Source: an uncultured Erysipelotrichaceae bacterium (GTDB taxonomy: Bacteria > Bacillota_I > Bacilli_A > Erysipelotrichales > Erysipelotrichaceae). Taken from it: a stretch of 64,000 nt of DNA. Under the pieces are notes generated by a model, which worked only from the letters and a program-made list of their open reading frames with translations, searched no databases and was not told where the DNA came from. Below are positions 47,287 through 55,552 of this stretch, piece by piece (the stretch's first letter is position 1; each line of letters opens with the position of its first letter). A program made the position numbers and the translations under genes. The DNA lies in assembly GCA_934675465.1 (NCBI GenBank), contig CAKUQM010000004.1:1-64000 (forward strand). The letters run 5' to 3'.

Positions 47287-49584
47287 CTACTCCACGTTTT
47301 TTAGTGCCTCATCCATTGGCACTTTATTAATTCTTCTATATTCAAAAATAGACACGAACATATAAACTACTATATTCATAAACACCATCTTCACTCCAAT
47401 TCCCTTATCTATAATAAAAGGAATCCAACCAGACATTTGCGTATATAACATCTCATAAAACATTACAAGCAGCGGTTTATAACATATTGGTATCGAGATT
47501 AAAGAGGCAAAGATAACTACAATGGTAGTCGAAATAATATACAATCTTGCGATTTCTTTATTGGTATAACCAAGTATCTTAGACATTGAAATTGATAGGG
47601 TATTTCTTTCAATTATCAACTTGGATAATAAATACAAAACTATCACAAATACGATAATCGCAAAATAACAGAACATATTCATCATCGAACCCATTGAAGA
47701 TAGCAATTGAGTTGAAATAGATGCCATGGTACTAGCCGTAATAACTTGGCCTATATAGTTTTCATCTATATCTGTGATTGGAGAACTTGAGAAATATCCT
47801 ACAAAAGTATCATCGCCAAGTTCAAAAATATCATTTAAAGTATTTCTATCTAGATACAACTCTAATGATGCATTATTATCAGTAATACCTGTAATCTTAA
47901 AAGTATAAGTATCTTCCTTATAAGCTTCATGTAAGGTAATATAATCACCAATGTTGTAACCATACTTGTTGTGTAATCCTTGGGATATATAACAATCATT
48001 ACTCTTCAAGTTATATTTAAAATAAGAACTATTTTTATTAATGCCATATAAGGCTATATCATCTTCTTTATAATCTTTGCTTGTATATTTAAGTTCATAA
48101 TAAGAAAACTTCTCAGCAGATTCGAGCCCAGTTTCTACATTATTCGCAAAATTCAACAAATTAATGCTAGCCTCCAACTTATGACTAGAATCACTTAATG
48201 ATATAGGCATATCCAATATTGTTTGATAGGGTGCAATAATACCTTCACTGGCAATACCCACATAATCACTTAATACTTGAGGTAATGCTAAGCCAAAAAA
48301 CAATAATAAGTTGGCAAAAATAATTCCTACAATTAAAGTTAAATACGCTTTCTTATTTTGTAAGATAATACGCGTTCTAAAACGACTAAAGAAAGGGATA
48401 TGATGATTAAGCTTTATAGCTCTTTTTTGTCTATGCTTACTTAAATCTTTTCTTAAAAATTTTAGAGGACTTAGTTTCAATGTCTTCTTAAGAATTAGAT
48501 AATTAATAAGAAACATAATAAACATTGGAACTAAGGATACATAAATAAAGGTCTCTACTTGAAAATAAGTATGGAAAGAAGCTAGAGAATAATTGTTATA
48601 ATAAACAGATTTCATTGCGTTTAATATAACCGTATAACCAAGAATATTTCCTACAACCACACCCAAAATAGTAATAATACTTGGCATAAACATAAAATGT
48701 ATTATTAGTTCATGTTCACTATAACCACTAGCCATCAAAGTACCTATAACTGTTGCATCCTTTTGTATCATATTAATGATAATGATCGAAAATATATAAG
48801 ACGTCATAATCATCATAAGATATAAGAAGATATACATTGAAGCACTATCACTCTTAGCGTCTTCCAAGACAAAGGTGATACTTTTATTATCTTCTCTAGG
48901 TACAAATTCTTCTAACTGTGAATTAGCTAATAAGATATCTTTAAACTCATCATCTAATGTTTCATCATTATAAACATAAGCATAACGATACTTGCAATCT
49001 TCTTTATTAATACGATTAAAACCATCTTCTGTTACTAAACCAACACCAAAAGTTATCGCATTAAGCATCATGTCACTGTTGCTTTTAAATAGACAGCTAT
49101 AATCAACCAAAGACACCTTGCCAACTATCCTATAAGTTATACCTTTATAAGTAAGCTCATCGTTGATATCCAGATTATTATTAGCTGCATATAATCTCTC
49201 AATAGCTAATTCATTAGCGTTTTCAGGAAGTCTACCTTCCAATACTTCTTGTAAATCGACTTCATTTCTTACTTTATAAAAGCGAAAAGTTGTATCATTA
49301 TCGATACTTTCTTCTTTATAGAACTCTTCGTATACTTTTAAATTCGCTTCCTTTTCAAACAAATCAATCTGTGCTTTATTTAATTTCTTTTTGGTCACAA
49401 AATATCCTGACTGTTGTTTAAGAAGGGCTTCATTATTGTGGATAGTATTAACAACTGAATTGTTGGCGGCTTGAAAACCCGATGTTAAAGCCACCATAAT
49501 TACTATCAATAGAAAGATGACTAAATATTTCGCAAAATCATTTTTTAGTTGTCTCTTAAAACGATTATTTAATGGATTTTTCAT
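47287..49584 (-). CDS. ABC transporter permease, FtsX/MacB type
   Basis: 765 residues. One helix at about 16-38, an extracytoplasmic domain of about 200 residues, an FtsX unit with three helices at about 255-365 (MIQKDATVIGTLMASGYSEH in the coupling position), a fourth-helix link at about 410-435, a second extracytoplasmic domain, and a second FtsX unit at about 645-745 (SISMSKILGYTNKEIARLYI). It ends RRINKVPMDEALKNVE, the usual C-terminal motif. Two-base spacing to the ATPase gene upstream. Substrate unknown; peptides, lipids or antibiotics are typical of this family. Confidence 0.9.
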   Translation of the reverse strand: MKNPLNNRFKRQLKNDFAKYLVIFLLIVIMVALTSGFQAANNSVVNTIHNNEALLKQQSGYFVTKKKLNKAQIDLFEKEANLKVYEEFYKEESIDNDTTFRFYKVRNEVDLQEVLEGRLPENANELAIERLYAANNNLDINDELTYKGITYRIVGKVSLVDYSCLFKSNSDMMLNAITFGVGLVTEDGFNRINKEDCKYRYAYVYNDETLDDEFKDILLANSQLEEFVPREDNKSITFVLEDAKSDSASMYIFLYLMMIMTSYIFSIIIINMIQKDATVIGTLMASGYSEHELIIHFMFMPSIITILGVVVGNILGYTVILNAMKSVYYNNYSLASFHTYFQVETFIYVSLVPMFIMFLINYLILKKTLKLSPLKFLRKDLSKHRQKRAIKLNHHIPFFSRFRTRIILQNKKAYLTLIVGIIFANLLLFFGLALPQVLSDYVGIASEGIIAPYQTILDMPISLSDSSHKLEASINLLNFANNVETGLESAEKFSYYELKYTSKDYKEDDIALYGINKNSSYFKYNLKSNDCYISQGLHNKYGYNIGDYITLHEAYKEDTYTFKITGITDNNASLELYLDRNTLNDIFELGDDTFVGYFSSSPITDIDENYIGQVITASTMASISTQLLSSMGSMMNMFCYFAIIVFVIVLYLLSKLIIERNTLSISMSKILGYTNKEIARLYIISTTIVVIFASLISIPICYKPLLVMFYEMLYTQMSGWIPFIIDKGIGVKMVFMNIVVYMFVSIFEYRRINKVPMDEALKNVE

Positions 49585-49585
49585 A

Positions 49586-50284
49586 TTACCACTCCAAATC
49601 CTCAGCCTTTACTTTCTTATCATTTAAATAATTTTTTAAAATTTGACCATCTCTTAATCTAACAATACGATCAGCCATATATTTAATCGCATCATTATGA
49701 GTAACCATAATTACTGTTGAGCCATATTTTTGATTTACTTTCTCAATTAGCTTTAATATTTCTTTACTGGTATTATAGTCAAGAGCTCCTGTTGGTTCAT
49801 CGCATAACAAGATATCGGGATTTTTTATAATAGCTCTTCCGATTGAAGTACGTTGTTGCTGACCACCAGATAATTGACTTGGCAGTTTATCTTGATGTTC
49901 TTTTAAACCTAAGGTTTCAATTAATTCATCTAGATTTAAGGGTTTCTTTGAAAGATAAGCACCAACTTCAATATTTTCTCTGACTGTTAAATCAGGAATT
50001 AAATTATACATTTGAAAGACATAACCAAGATGATTTCTTCTAAACATAGTTAGTTTCTTACTATTTAATGAATTCATCTTTTCGCCATTTATTTTTACCT
50101 CGCCACCATCGGGATAATCAATGCCACCTAAAATATTTAAGAGGGTAGATTTGCCACTTCCTGATGGTCCAAGTAAAACACAAAATTCTCCTTTTTCGAC
50201 ATTTAGTGATAAATTCTTTAATACTTCAATACGATTTGTCTTATCACCAAAGCCTTTATTTAAATCTTTTACTTCTAAAAACAT
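49586..50284 (-). CDS. ABC transporter ATP-binding protein (MacB/LolD type)
   Basis: 232 residues with all ATPase motifs: GPSGSGKSTLLNILGGID (Walker A near 38), YVFQMYNLIPDLTVREN (Q-loop), QLSGGQQQRTSIGRAI (signature), LLCDEPTGALDYNTS (Walker B) and MVTHNDAIK (H-loop). Forms the transporter with the 765-residue permease. AGGGGG lies a few bases before the ATG. Transcription starts at a consensus promoter with a perfect palindrome next to it (see 50311-50359), which indicates control by a repressor that is not encoded next door. Confidence 0.95.
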   Translation of the reverse strand: MFLEVKDLNKGFGDKTNRIEVLKNLSLNVEKGEFCVLLGPSGSGKSTLLNILGGIDYPDGGEVKINGEKMNSLNSKKLTMFRRNHLGYVFQMYNLIPDLTVRENIEVGAYLSKKPLNLDELIETLGLKEHQDKLPSQLSGGQQQRTSIGRAIIKNPDILLCDEPTGALDYNTSKEILKLIEKVNQKYGSTVIMVTHNDAIKYMADRIVRLRDGQILKNYLNDKKVKAEDLEW

Positions 50285-50294
50285 AAGTCCCCCT

Positions 50295-50330
50295 GTTAGC
50301 TACAACTAATTAGTTAGCTTTAGCTAACTA
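50295..50330 (-). promoter_or_regulatory. Palindromic operator of the ABC operon
   Basis: TAGTTAGCT and AGCTAACTA (50311-50330) are perfect 9-bp arms with a 2-base centre, lying over the predicted start of transcription just after the -10 box. Related half-sites (GTTAGCTA at 50295, ACTAATTAGT at 50305-50314) overlap it. The form suits a TetR- or PadR-like dimeric repressor. Confidence 0.7.
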
Positions 50331-50331
50331 C

Positions 50332-50359
50332 ATTATAGTTTCATCTTTTGTATTGTCAA
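50332..50359 (-). promoter_or_regulatory. Consensus promoter of the ABC operon
   Basis: On the minus strand TTGACA (complement of 50354-50359), 16 bases and TATAAT (complement of 50332-50337). Confidence 0.85.
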
Positions 50360-50381
50360 TAATTATTTTTAAAATTATAAT
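50353..50381 (+). promoter_or_regulatory. Promoter of the PAS gene, -35 overlapping the ABC promoter
   Basis: TTGTCA (50353-50358), 17 bases and TATAAT (50376-50381) on the plus strand. Its -35 box shares 5 of 6 positions with the -35 box of the opposite promoter. Confidence 0.75.
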
Positions 50382-50406
50382 AAGGTTATATTTTTTGAGG
50401 CATTAT

Positions 50407-51603
50407 ATGGGAAATTTGATGTTTGATGATATGCAAAAGTTCTTTGAAGTCGCCAGGGTAAGTCTTTGGCGCTTAGAAATAGATAATGATGAATATTTTT
50501 TATATGACAATGATTGTTTTGATGAATTAGCAGGCTGTGATTCTAATCTCTCACCAAGTGAAAAGTTTGAATTCTTTAATGAACACGTAAGTCAATTAGA
50601 TAAAGAATTATTTAAACTTTATTTACAATCATTATTAAGCGATACATCTGAGATAATTTATCGTTATAATCACCCAACAATGGGACAAATTTATATTAGA
50701 TGTTGTGGTACTAGAGACTTTGATAGAAAAGATAAAATTGTGATTGGTGGTTATCACCAAAATGTTACTGATTTAATTACTTTGGAAGACAACAATAAAA
50801 TTAATGATGATAATGTAAAACTAAAGAAACACCAAATTGAATTAGAAAACTTCTATAAACACTTATTAGATTCCGAGTCATGTGGTCTTATGGCTTATAC
50901 CTATCCTGAACATAAGATGATTCATTTGAATAAGAAAGCTAGGGAAATATATAACATTAGCGAAGATGAACTTAATTGTACAAATAAATTATTCGAAATA
51001 GCTAAAGATACCTATATGCCAGATCCTGAGACTATCATTAAACTTTATAGACTAAAGAATTATGATGGTAGTGTTGACTATACTGAAGTATTAAATTATG
51101 GTAAGGAAAACGAAAAAGAAGTAATCGCTAGAACCACAAGTTTTTTAAGTGATAATAAAAGAGTGCTTATCACTACATTAATTGATACTTCCGAATATAA
51201 CAGCATCCAAACCAACAATGCCATCTTTGATGCGATTGCGAGTGATTATAAGAGTATCTTTAAAGTTGATTTATTAAATAATCTAGTTTCTTTAGTTTAT
51301 AAAAACGATAAGTTCTTAAATAAAGTAAGAGAAAAGACTCTTCAAGAAAATACTTATTATGAAAGAATCAAAATCTTTAATGATAACTATATCGATAAAG
51401 AATTATGTCCTGATTTCTTAGAAATAATGAGTCCTGAATATCTAGTTATGTATCTTTCTAAACATAATACTTTTACTTATGTGTTCAAGTGTAAAACTGA
51501 TGAAGATAAGATTAGAGATTATGAAATCAAGTTCATCAGATTAACTAATGAACAGGGTTATAAGGCAATTTTGTGTTCAAAACTTTTAAACGAGACTGTT
51601 TAA
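50407..51603 (+). CDS. PAS-domain protein without an output domain
   Basis: 398 residues. Three PAS-like folds can be seen: about 10-130 (ARVSLWRLEIDNDEYFLYDN, ending IVIGGYHQNVTDLI), about 145-270 (LLDSESCGLMAYTYPEHKMI HLNKKAREI is split here for length, ending VLITTLIDTSEYN), and about 275-395 (DAIASDYKSIFKVDLLNNLV, RIKIFNDNYID). Proteins of this kind normally carry a GGDEF, EAL or kinase domain after the PAS units; none is present. It may be a sensor that acts through a partner, or a truncated relic. ATG 50407 has GAGG 6 bases upstream. Its last 18 bases overlap the convergent ATPase gene. Confidence 0.65.
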   Translation: MGNLMFDDMQKFFEVARVSLWRLEIDNDEYFLYDNDCFDELAGCDSNLSPSEKFEFFNEHVSQLDKELFKLYLQSLLSDTSEIIYRYNHPTMGQIYIRCCGTRDFDRKDKIVIGGYHQNVTDLITLEDNNKINDDNVKLKKHQIELENFYKHLLDSESCGLMAYTYPEHKMIHLNKKAREIYNISEDELNCTNKLFEIAKDTYMPDPETIIKLYRLKNYDGSVDYTEVLNYGKENEKEVIARTTSFLSDNKRVLITTLIDTSEYNSIQTNNAIFDAIASDYKSIFKVDLLNNLVSLVYKNDKFLNKVREKTLQENTYYERIKIFNDNYIDKELCPDFLEIMSPEYLVMYLSKHNTFTYVFKCKTDEDKIRDYEIKFIRLTNEQGYKAILCSKLLNETV

Positions 51604-52950
51604 GACATCTAAATCTACCTTATAAGTCATATTTTCTATGGATTCTGATTTAAGAAACATTGCCATATACCAAGGATAGTATGTTATTTTTTCTATACAT
51701 TGAACATTATCCTTACAAAAAACGATAGCACTATCAGGTTTCCATTCTTCTATCTCTAATAATCTATCTAGAGTGTTATGTTTTTTATAATCATTACCTG
51801 ATTTTATTTCCACAAAGTCTATCTTTGAACCGTTTTGTAGTACAAAATCTATTTCTCCAATTTTTTTTGCGTCAAAATAATGAAGTGAATAATTATTTGC
51901 CACAAACATCTGTGCCATAACATTTTCTAGAATACTTCCCATATTAACAGTTAAATCATTATTTAAAATACTAAATTGGATGTTATCCATTGATAAAGCA
52001 CATAAAAGACCTGTATCTCCAGCATACAGTTTAAATAAGTTTCTTTTTTCATTAAGTTTTAAAGCCCCGACTGGTTCACTTACATTAAAACATGCATTTG
52101 CAACACCAGCATCCAATAACCAATTAAACGAATCTTCATATCTTTCCATCCTGGCGCTAGTCTTTTGACTGCTGATGATAAAACGTCTGTTTTTATCATT
52201 TAATTGAGAAGGGATAGAATCAAATATCGATCTTATCTTTGGTCTATCACTTGCATCTGCATATTTTGCGATATCTTGACGATAAAGTTCAATAATTTCA
52301 TTTTGACTAGCAATTACCCTTGTGATGTCATGGGTATCAATATACATCTTGACTACTTTTGGCATACCACCAACTACAATATATGCGTTAAACAATTTAG
52401 TTAAAGTAGTATGTACTACATCTAAGATTGGTGTTTTATCTTCATATGATTTTCTTAAACTATTGATGATACTTCGTTGAAGACCATTAGCTAAGATAAA
52501 TTCTTCAAAATCCATCGGATACATTGTATATAATTCTTCAAAACCAACCGGCAAAGATCTAACAATTTTATTTTTAACTCCTAATAAAGAACCGGTTTCT
52601 ATATAATCAAATCTTCCATCTTCTACTAAAAATTTGATTGCAGTTCTAGCATTTGGACATTCTTGAATTTCATCAAATAATATTAGAGTATCACCAGGAA
52701 TCAATTGTTTCATAGATAAAGCCGTAATGCCTTCGATAATAGTATTTGCATCTAAGTTACCATCAAATATTTTTCTAGCATCCAAATCTGATACAAAGTT
52801 AAATTCTACAAAACATTTATACTCATTCTTTCCAAATTCACGCACAACTGTAGTCTTACCTATTTGACGTGCACCTTGAATACATAATGCTGTTTTATTT
52901 TTATTTTGTTTCCATTGTAATAATCTATCGTAAGCTTTTCTATATAACAT
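51586..52950 (-). CDS. AAA ATPase with C-terminal DUF4143
   Basis: 454 residues. N-terminal P-loop GARQIGKTTVVREF (Walker A near 31), TLILFDEIQECPNA (Walker B), and sensor-like ETGSLLGV belong to the AAA_14 family. The C-terminal DUF4143 part ends in a nuclease-like pattern: NYSLHYFDAKKIGEIDFVLQ and VEIKSGNDYKKH, with the D...E-x-K arrangement of PD-(D/E)xK folds. The biochemical role of this widespread family is not settled. ATG with AAGGAG 7 bases upstream. Promoter and phased repeats lie upstream. Confidence 0.92.
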   Translation of the reverse strand: MLYRKAYDRLLQWKQNKNKTALCIQGARQIGKTTVVREFGKNEYKCFVEFNFVSDLDARKIFDGNLDANTIIEGITALSMKQLIPGDTLILFDEIQECPNARTAIKFLVEDGRFDYIETGSLLGVKNKIVRSLPVGFEELYTMYPMDFEEFILANGLQRSIINSLRKSYEDKTPILDVVHTTLTKLFNAYIVVGGMPKVVKMYIDTHDITRVIASQNEIIELYRQDIAKYADASDRPKIRSIFDSIPSQLNDKNRRFIISSQKTSARMERYEDSFNWLLDAGVANACFNVSEPVGALKLNEKRNLFKLYAGDTGLLCALSMDNIQFSILNNDLTVNMGSILENVMAQMFVANNYSLHYFDAKKIGEIDFVLQNGSKIDFVEIKSGNDYKKHNTLDRLLEIEEWKPDSAIVFCKDNVQCIEKITYYPWYMAMFLKSESIENMTYKVDLDVLNSLV

Positions 52951-52971
52951 AATGATTCTCCTTGTAACCTT

Positions 52972-53000
52972 ATATTAACCGCTAATTTTGATTATTTCAA
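52972..53000 (-). promoter_or_regulatory. Promoter of the AAA-DUF4143 gene
   Basis: On the minus strand TTGAAA (complement of 52995-53000), 17 bases and TAATAT (complement of 52972-52977). The -35 box directly touches the first repeat at 53001. Confidence 0.7.
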
Positions 53001-53080
53001 CAGTTTTGCGACAAAATTCCAATGTTTTACATACAGTTTTGCGACAAAATTTTTAATTTTTTGGGTATGTTTTGCGACAT
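53001..53080. repeat. Three direct repeats at 33-bp spacing upstream of the AAA-DUF4143 promoter
   Basis: CAGTTTTGCGACAAAATT occurs at 53001-53018 and 53034-53051 without a difference, and a shorter copy GTTTTGCGACA lies at 53069-53079. The cores start at 53003, 53036 and 53069, exactly 33 bp apart (about three helical turns). The core TTTTG-CGA-CAAAA is itself a palindrome in the first two copies. Position directly upstream of -35 suggests binding sites of an activator or of a regulator that loops along one face of the DNA. Confidence 0.8.
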
Positions 53081-53084
53081 TATT

Positions 53085-53381
53085 CTACTTTTTTACTGTT
53101 TCAGCACCATATATACACACAATTGATAAGACTACAAACATCAAACCTAACATGATTGAACCAGAACAATCTAATGATAGTGTTGATGTTTCTTTCATAT
53201 TTCCATTAACAACCTCAGCTAATATTTAAGTGATTAATGGTATACAAACAGTTAGGATGCTAATACCTTTTAAATTTACATTTTCCTTTTCCATCACCAG
53301 ATACTGTTCAATGTCCACTTTTTTGTCTTGAACGTCCACTTTTCTATTCTCAATATCTACTTTTATATCCCCAATGTACAC
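53085..53381 (-). pseudogene. Broken small membrane-protein gene with heptapeptide repeats
   Basis: On the minus strand an open frame from a possible GTG at 53381 reads VYIGDI, KVDIENR, KVDVQDK, KVDIEQY, then MEKENVNLKGISILTVCIPL, IT and TAA (53226-53228). The same frame continues ILAEVVNGNMKETSTLSLDC, SGSIMLGLMFVVLSIVCIYG, AETVKK and stops at TAG (53085-53087). So two hydrophobic segments on either side of one in-frame stop, behind a repeat region. I do not recognise the family. No clear Shine-Dalgarno site is visible, so the start is uncertain. It fills most of the 493-base gap between the AAA ATPase and HAD genes; the rest holds the phased repeats and promoter. Confidence 0.5.
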
Positions 53382-53385
53382 TTTT
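53305..53385. repeat. Four 21-bp tandem repeats
   Basis: On the minus strand units of the form AAAAGTGGACATTGA plus 6 bases recur with a 21-bp period (key complement CCACTTTT at 53315, 53336, 53357 variant, 53378 variant). In the broken gene they encode the heptads KVDIENR, KVDVQDK, KVDIEQY. Confidence 0.7.
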
Positions 53386-53411
53386 TATAAGAGTTTTTAA
53401 TAGTATACTCA

Positions 53412-53442
53412 TAATAAAAAGACCAATTCATCTGAATCAGTC
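53412..53442 (-). terminator. Terminator of the Nudix-HAD operon
   Basis: On the minus strand GACTGATTC, AGAT, GAATTGGTC (53421-53442) with two G-T pairs, followed by TTTTTATTAT. It starts 1 base after the HAD gene stop. Confidence 0.75.
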
Positions 53443-53443
53443 T

Positions 53444-54082
53444 CTATAAGTATTTAAGAATATCCTTAGGTTCATCAACCAAGATATTATCATGATCTTT
53501 TAGTTCATCCTTGCTTCTAAAACCCCAGGTAACTGATAAACAATTTAGATGTGCATTATAGGCAGTTTCTACATCAGTTAAAGAATCACCAACATAAATA
53601 ACATCATTCTTTTTAAGATTCATCTTATTCATAATAAAGTTAACACCCTCAGGATCAGGTTTAACCTTCATACTATCAACATGACCTAATACATATTCTT
53701 GATTGATATTTGGAAAATATAATTCAATAAGTCTTTTAGTATAATTATCATTCTTATTTGAATTAACACCTACCTTAATATTATTTTTAATTAATGTATC
53801 TATTAACTCTTTAATACTAGGATAAGGAGTAGAAGTCTTATCATAAACCTCATTGTATTTAATTAAGAAAGTTTTATAAGCTTTTTCAATTAAATCAGGA
53901 TATTCCACAAAACATTGTTCAATTAAATTATGAATACCATGACCAACTCTTTTCATAGTTAAATCTACATCATCATGTTTATCGATATCCAATTCTTGAT
54001 AAGTTAGATTAACCGCATTATTAAGATCACTGATAGTATTAATTAAAGTACCATCTAAATCGAAAATAATTCCTTTTTTCAT
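53444..54082 (-). CDS. HAD-superfamily phosphatase, phosphoglycolate phosphatase-like
   Basis: 212 residues. All HAD motifs are present: FDLDGTLINT (nucleophile Asp8), VNSNK (motif II, near 103), KPDPEGV (motif III lysine) and GDSLTD (motif IV, near 166). The helical cap after motif I (about 17-85) fits the Gph/PgmB-type subclass. It would cleave a small phosphate ester in the cytoplasm; the real substrate cannot be told. Last gene of a four-gene operon, starting right at the stop of the beta-helix protein gene. Confidence 0.88.
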   Translation of the reverse strand: MKKGIIFDLDGTLINTISDLNNAVNLTYQELDIDKHDDVDLTMKRVGHGIHNLIEQCFVEYPDLIEKAYKTFLIKYNEVYDKTSTPYPSIKELIDTLIKNNIKVGVNSNKNDNYTKRLIELYFPNINQEYVLGHVDSMKVKPDPEGVNFIMNKMNLKKNDVIYVGDSLTDVETAYNAHLNCLSVTWGFRSKDELKDHDNILVDEPKDILKYL

Positions 54083-54744
54083 TATTTCTTGCCTACAATA
54101 TTATCAAAATCCTTATAAATACTATCAGATGGAATAACACCTCTTACTCTACTTAAAGGATAAATATTGGTGTTACGACCAACTACAGTACCTGGATTTA
54201 AAACTGAATTACAACCAACTTCTACATGATCACCCAAGATAGCACCAAACTTCTTTTGTTCAGTCTCAATCTTCTCACCATCGAAGTTTTTAACTACTAC
54301 CAAAGTCTTATCAGACTTAACATTTGAAGTAATAGAACCTGCACCCATATGAGACTTATAACCTAAGATTGAATCACCAACATAGTTATAATGTGGAGTT
54401 TGAACATTATCAAACAAGATAACATTCTTAAGTTCACATGAATTACCAACTACACAGTTAGCACCAACTAGGGCAGAACCTCTAATAAATGCACAATGTC
54501 TTACTTCACTGTTAGGACCAATAATTAATGGAGCACCTAAATAAGCACTCTCAAATACAGTTGCTGTTTTATGAATCCATACATTTTCTTTTACTTCATC
54601 ATATTCATTCTTATCTAAAGTCTTACCAATTCTGATAATTTCTTCTTTAATACCACTTAATGCTTGCCAAGGATATTCAAACTTACTCAAATAATCCTTT
54701 GCTAATGTATGTTCTAAGTCTAATAAGTTATTTGTTGTATACAT
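54082..54744 (-). CDS. Left-handed beta-helix protein, GlmU-like acyltransferase-type
   Basis: 220 residues. After an N-terminal helical part (about 1-60), hexapeptide repeats begin at VWIHKTATVFESAYLGAPLI and run through IGPNSEVRHCAFIRGSALVG, NCVVGNSCELKNVILFDNV, YVGDSILGYKSHMGAGSITS and LGDHVEVGCNSVLNPGTVVG. This resembles the C-terminal acetyltransferase fold of GlmU, but the uridyltransferase half is missing, so the reaction may differ (sugar-nucleotide or acyl-CoA related). ATG 54744 is preferred over the upstream frame to 54804: it has AGGTGA 6 bases before it and starts just before the end of the MazG-like gene. Confidence 0.8.
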   Translation of the reverse strand: MYTTNNLLDLEHTLAKDYLSKFEYPWQALSGIKEEIIRIGKTLDKNEYDEVKENVWIHKTATVFESAYLGAPLIIGPNSEVRHCAFIRGSALVGANCVVGNSCELKNVILFDNVQTPHYNYVGDSILGYKSHMGAGSITSNVKSDKTLVVVKNFDGEKIETEQKKFGAILGDHVEVGCNSVLNPGTVVGRNTNIYPLSRVRGVIPSDSIYKDFDNIVGKK

Positions 54745-54745
54745 A

Positions 54746-55072
54746 TCATTCACCTCTATTGATTGACCTATTACTATTAAAGCCATCAGGAAAACGATTT
54801 TCAAGTTTTTTTATATTTTTTTCTAAAATTTCTGATATATCAACATTCAAGGCCGTAGCAGCTTCAGCTAAATACCAAGCTACATCACCCAGTTCTTTTA
54901 TCAATACTTCTTCATCTAAATCATGTCCTTGAAATAAGTGTTTCTTAACTAAATCAATAACTTCACCACTTTCTCCACATAAACCCATAGAAGCATTCAA
55001 TATTAATTCCTTCTTCTCAATTTCAGGATTCAAAGTTCTCATTGCCAACTTTTGATACTCATTAATTTCCAT
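54746..55072 (-). CDS. MazG-like nucleoside triphosphate pyrophosphohydrolase
   Basis: 108 residues, the short all-alpha form. The metal-binding helices are LCGESGEVIDLVKKHLFQ (E-x-x-E near 34-37) and LIKELGDVAWYLAEAATAL (E-x-x-D), as in MazG/HisE-type enzymes. These hydrolyse NTPs or dNTPs to NMP and pyrophosphate and clean up unusual nucleotides. It lies 2 bases after a Nudix gene, which fits a nucleotide house-cleaning operon. Confidence 0.9.
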   Translation of the reverse strand: MEINEYQKLAMRTLNPEIEKKELILNASMGLCGESGEVIDLVKKHLFQGHDLDEEVLIKELGDVAWYLAEAATALNVDISEILEKNIKKLENRFPDGFNSNRSINRGE

Positions 55073-55074
55073 AT

Positions 55075-55530
55075 CTATACCACCTTAGACTTATATTCTC
55101 CATTCTCATAATAATAAATTAATTCACTCAAAGTATCACTTTCTATAATCTCTATCATACGATCTAAATCAAGTGATAATTCAACACTATCTAGTTTATC
55201 CTTATCTAGCCAATATATCTTGCCCTCATTAGAATCCTTGAGCTCTCCTTCAAATTCATTACACTTATAGAACAAGATAACATATCTATCTTCATCCTTA
55301 GTCTGTTTATATTCCTCTATTCCACATAATATCGGGTTTAATAGGGTTAGACCTGTCTCTTCTTTCACTTCCCTAATAATCGCATCATGGAAATTTTCAC
55401 CTTTTTCCACATGACCACCAGGCAAGGTAATCCCAGGCCAATCAGTCTTGGTTCTTTCTTGTACAAGTATCTTATTATCCTTGTAAATTAGACACATATT
55501 CGTAAAAATCGTCAATTCTTTAGTATGCAT
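55075..55530 (-). CDS. Nudix hydrolase
   Basis: 151 residues. The Nudix box is complete: GGHVEKGENFHDAIIREVKE, then ETGL (about 37-60). NMCLIYKDNKILVQERTKTD and PGITLPGG are typical of MutT/8-oxo-dGTPase-like members, though the substrate cannot be assigned. First gene of the operon. No Shine-Dalgarno site: a TATAAT on the minus strand ends 6 bases before the ATG, with a DnaA-box-like sequence in the spacer. Confidence 0.9.
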   Translation of the reverse strand: MHTKELTIFTNMCLIYKDNKILVQERTKTDWPGITLPGGHVEKGENFHDAIIREVKEETGLTLLNPILCGIEEYKQTKDEDRYVILFYKCNEFEGELKDSNEGKIYWLDKDKLDSVELSLDLDRMIEIIESDTLSELIYYYENGEYKSKVV

Positions 55531-55536
55531 ACCCTA

Positions 55537-55552
55537 ATTATAATGTGGAAAA
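55537..55552 (-). promoter_or_regulatory. Leaderless promoter of the Nudix operon with a DnaA-box-like site
   Basis: TATAAT (complement of 55537-55542) lies 6 bases from the ATG; TTTTCCACA (complement of 55544-55552) is directly upstream, in the spacer. DnaA could influence this operon. Confidence 0.55.

Noticed and set aside
53001..53080. Possible small CRISPR array
   Set aside because: Only three short repeats with spacers of about 15-21 bases, no cas genes nearby, and a position directly at a promoter.
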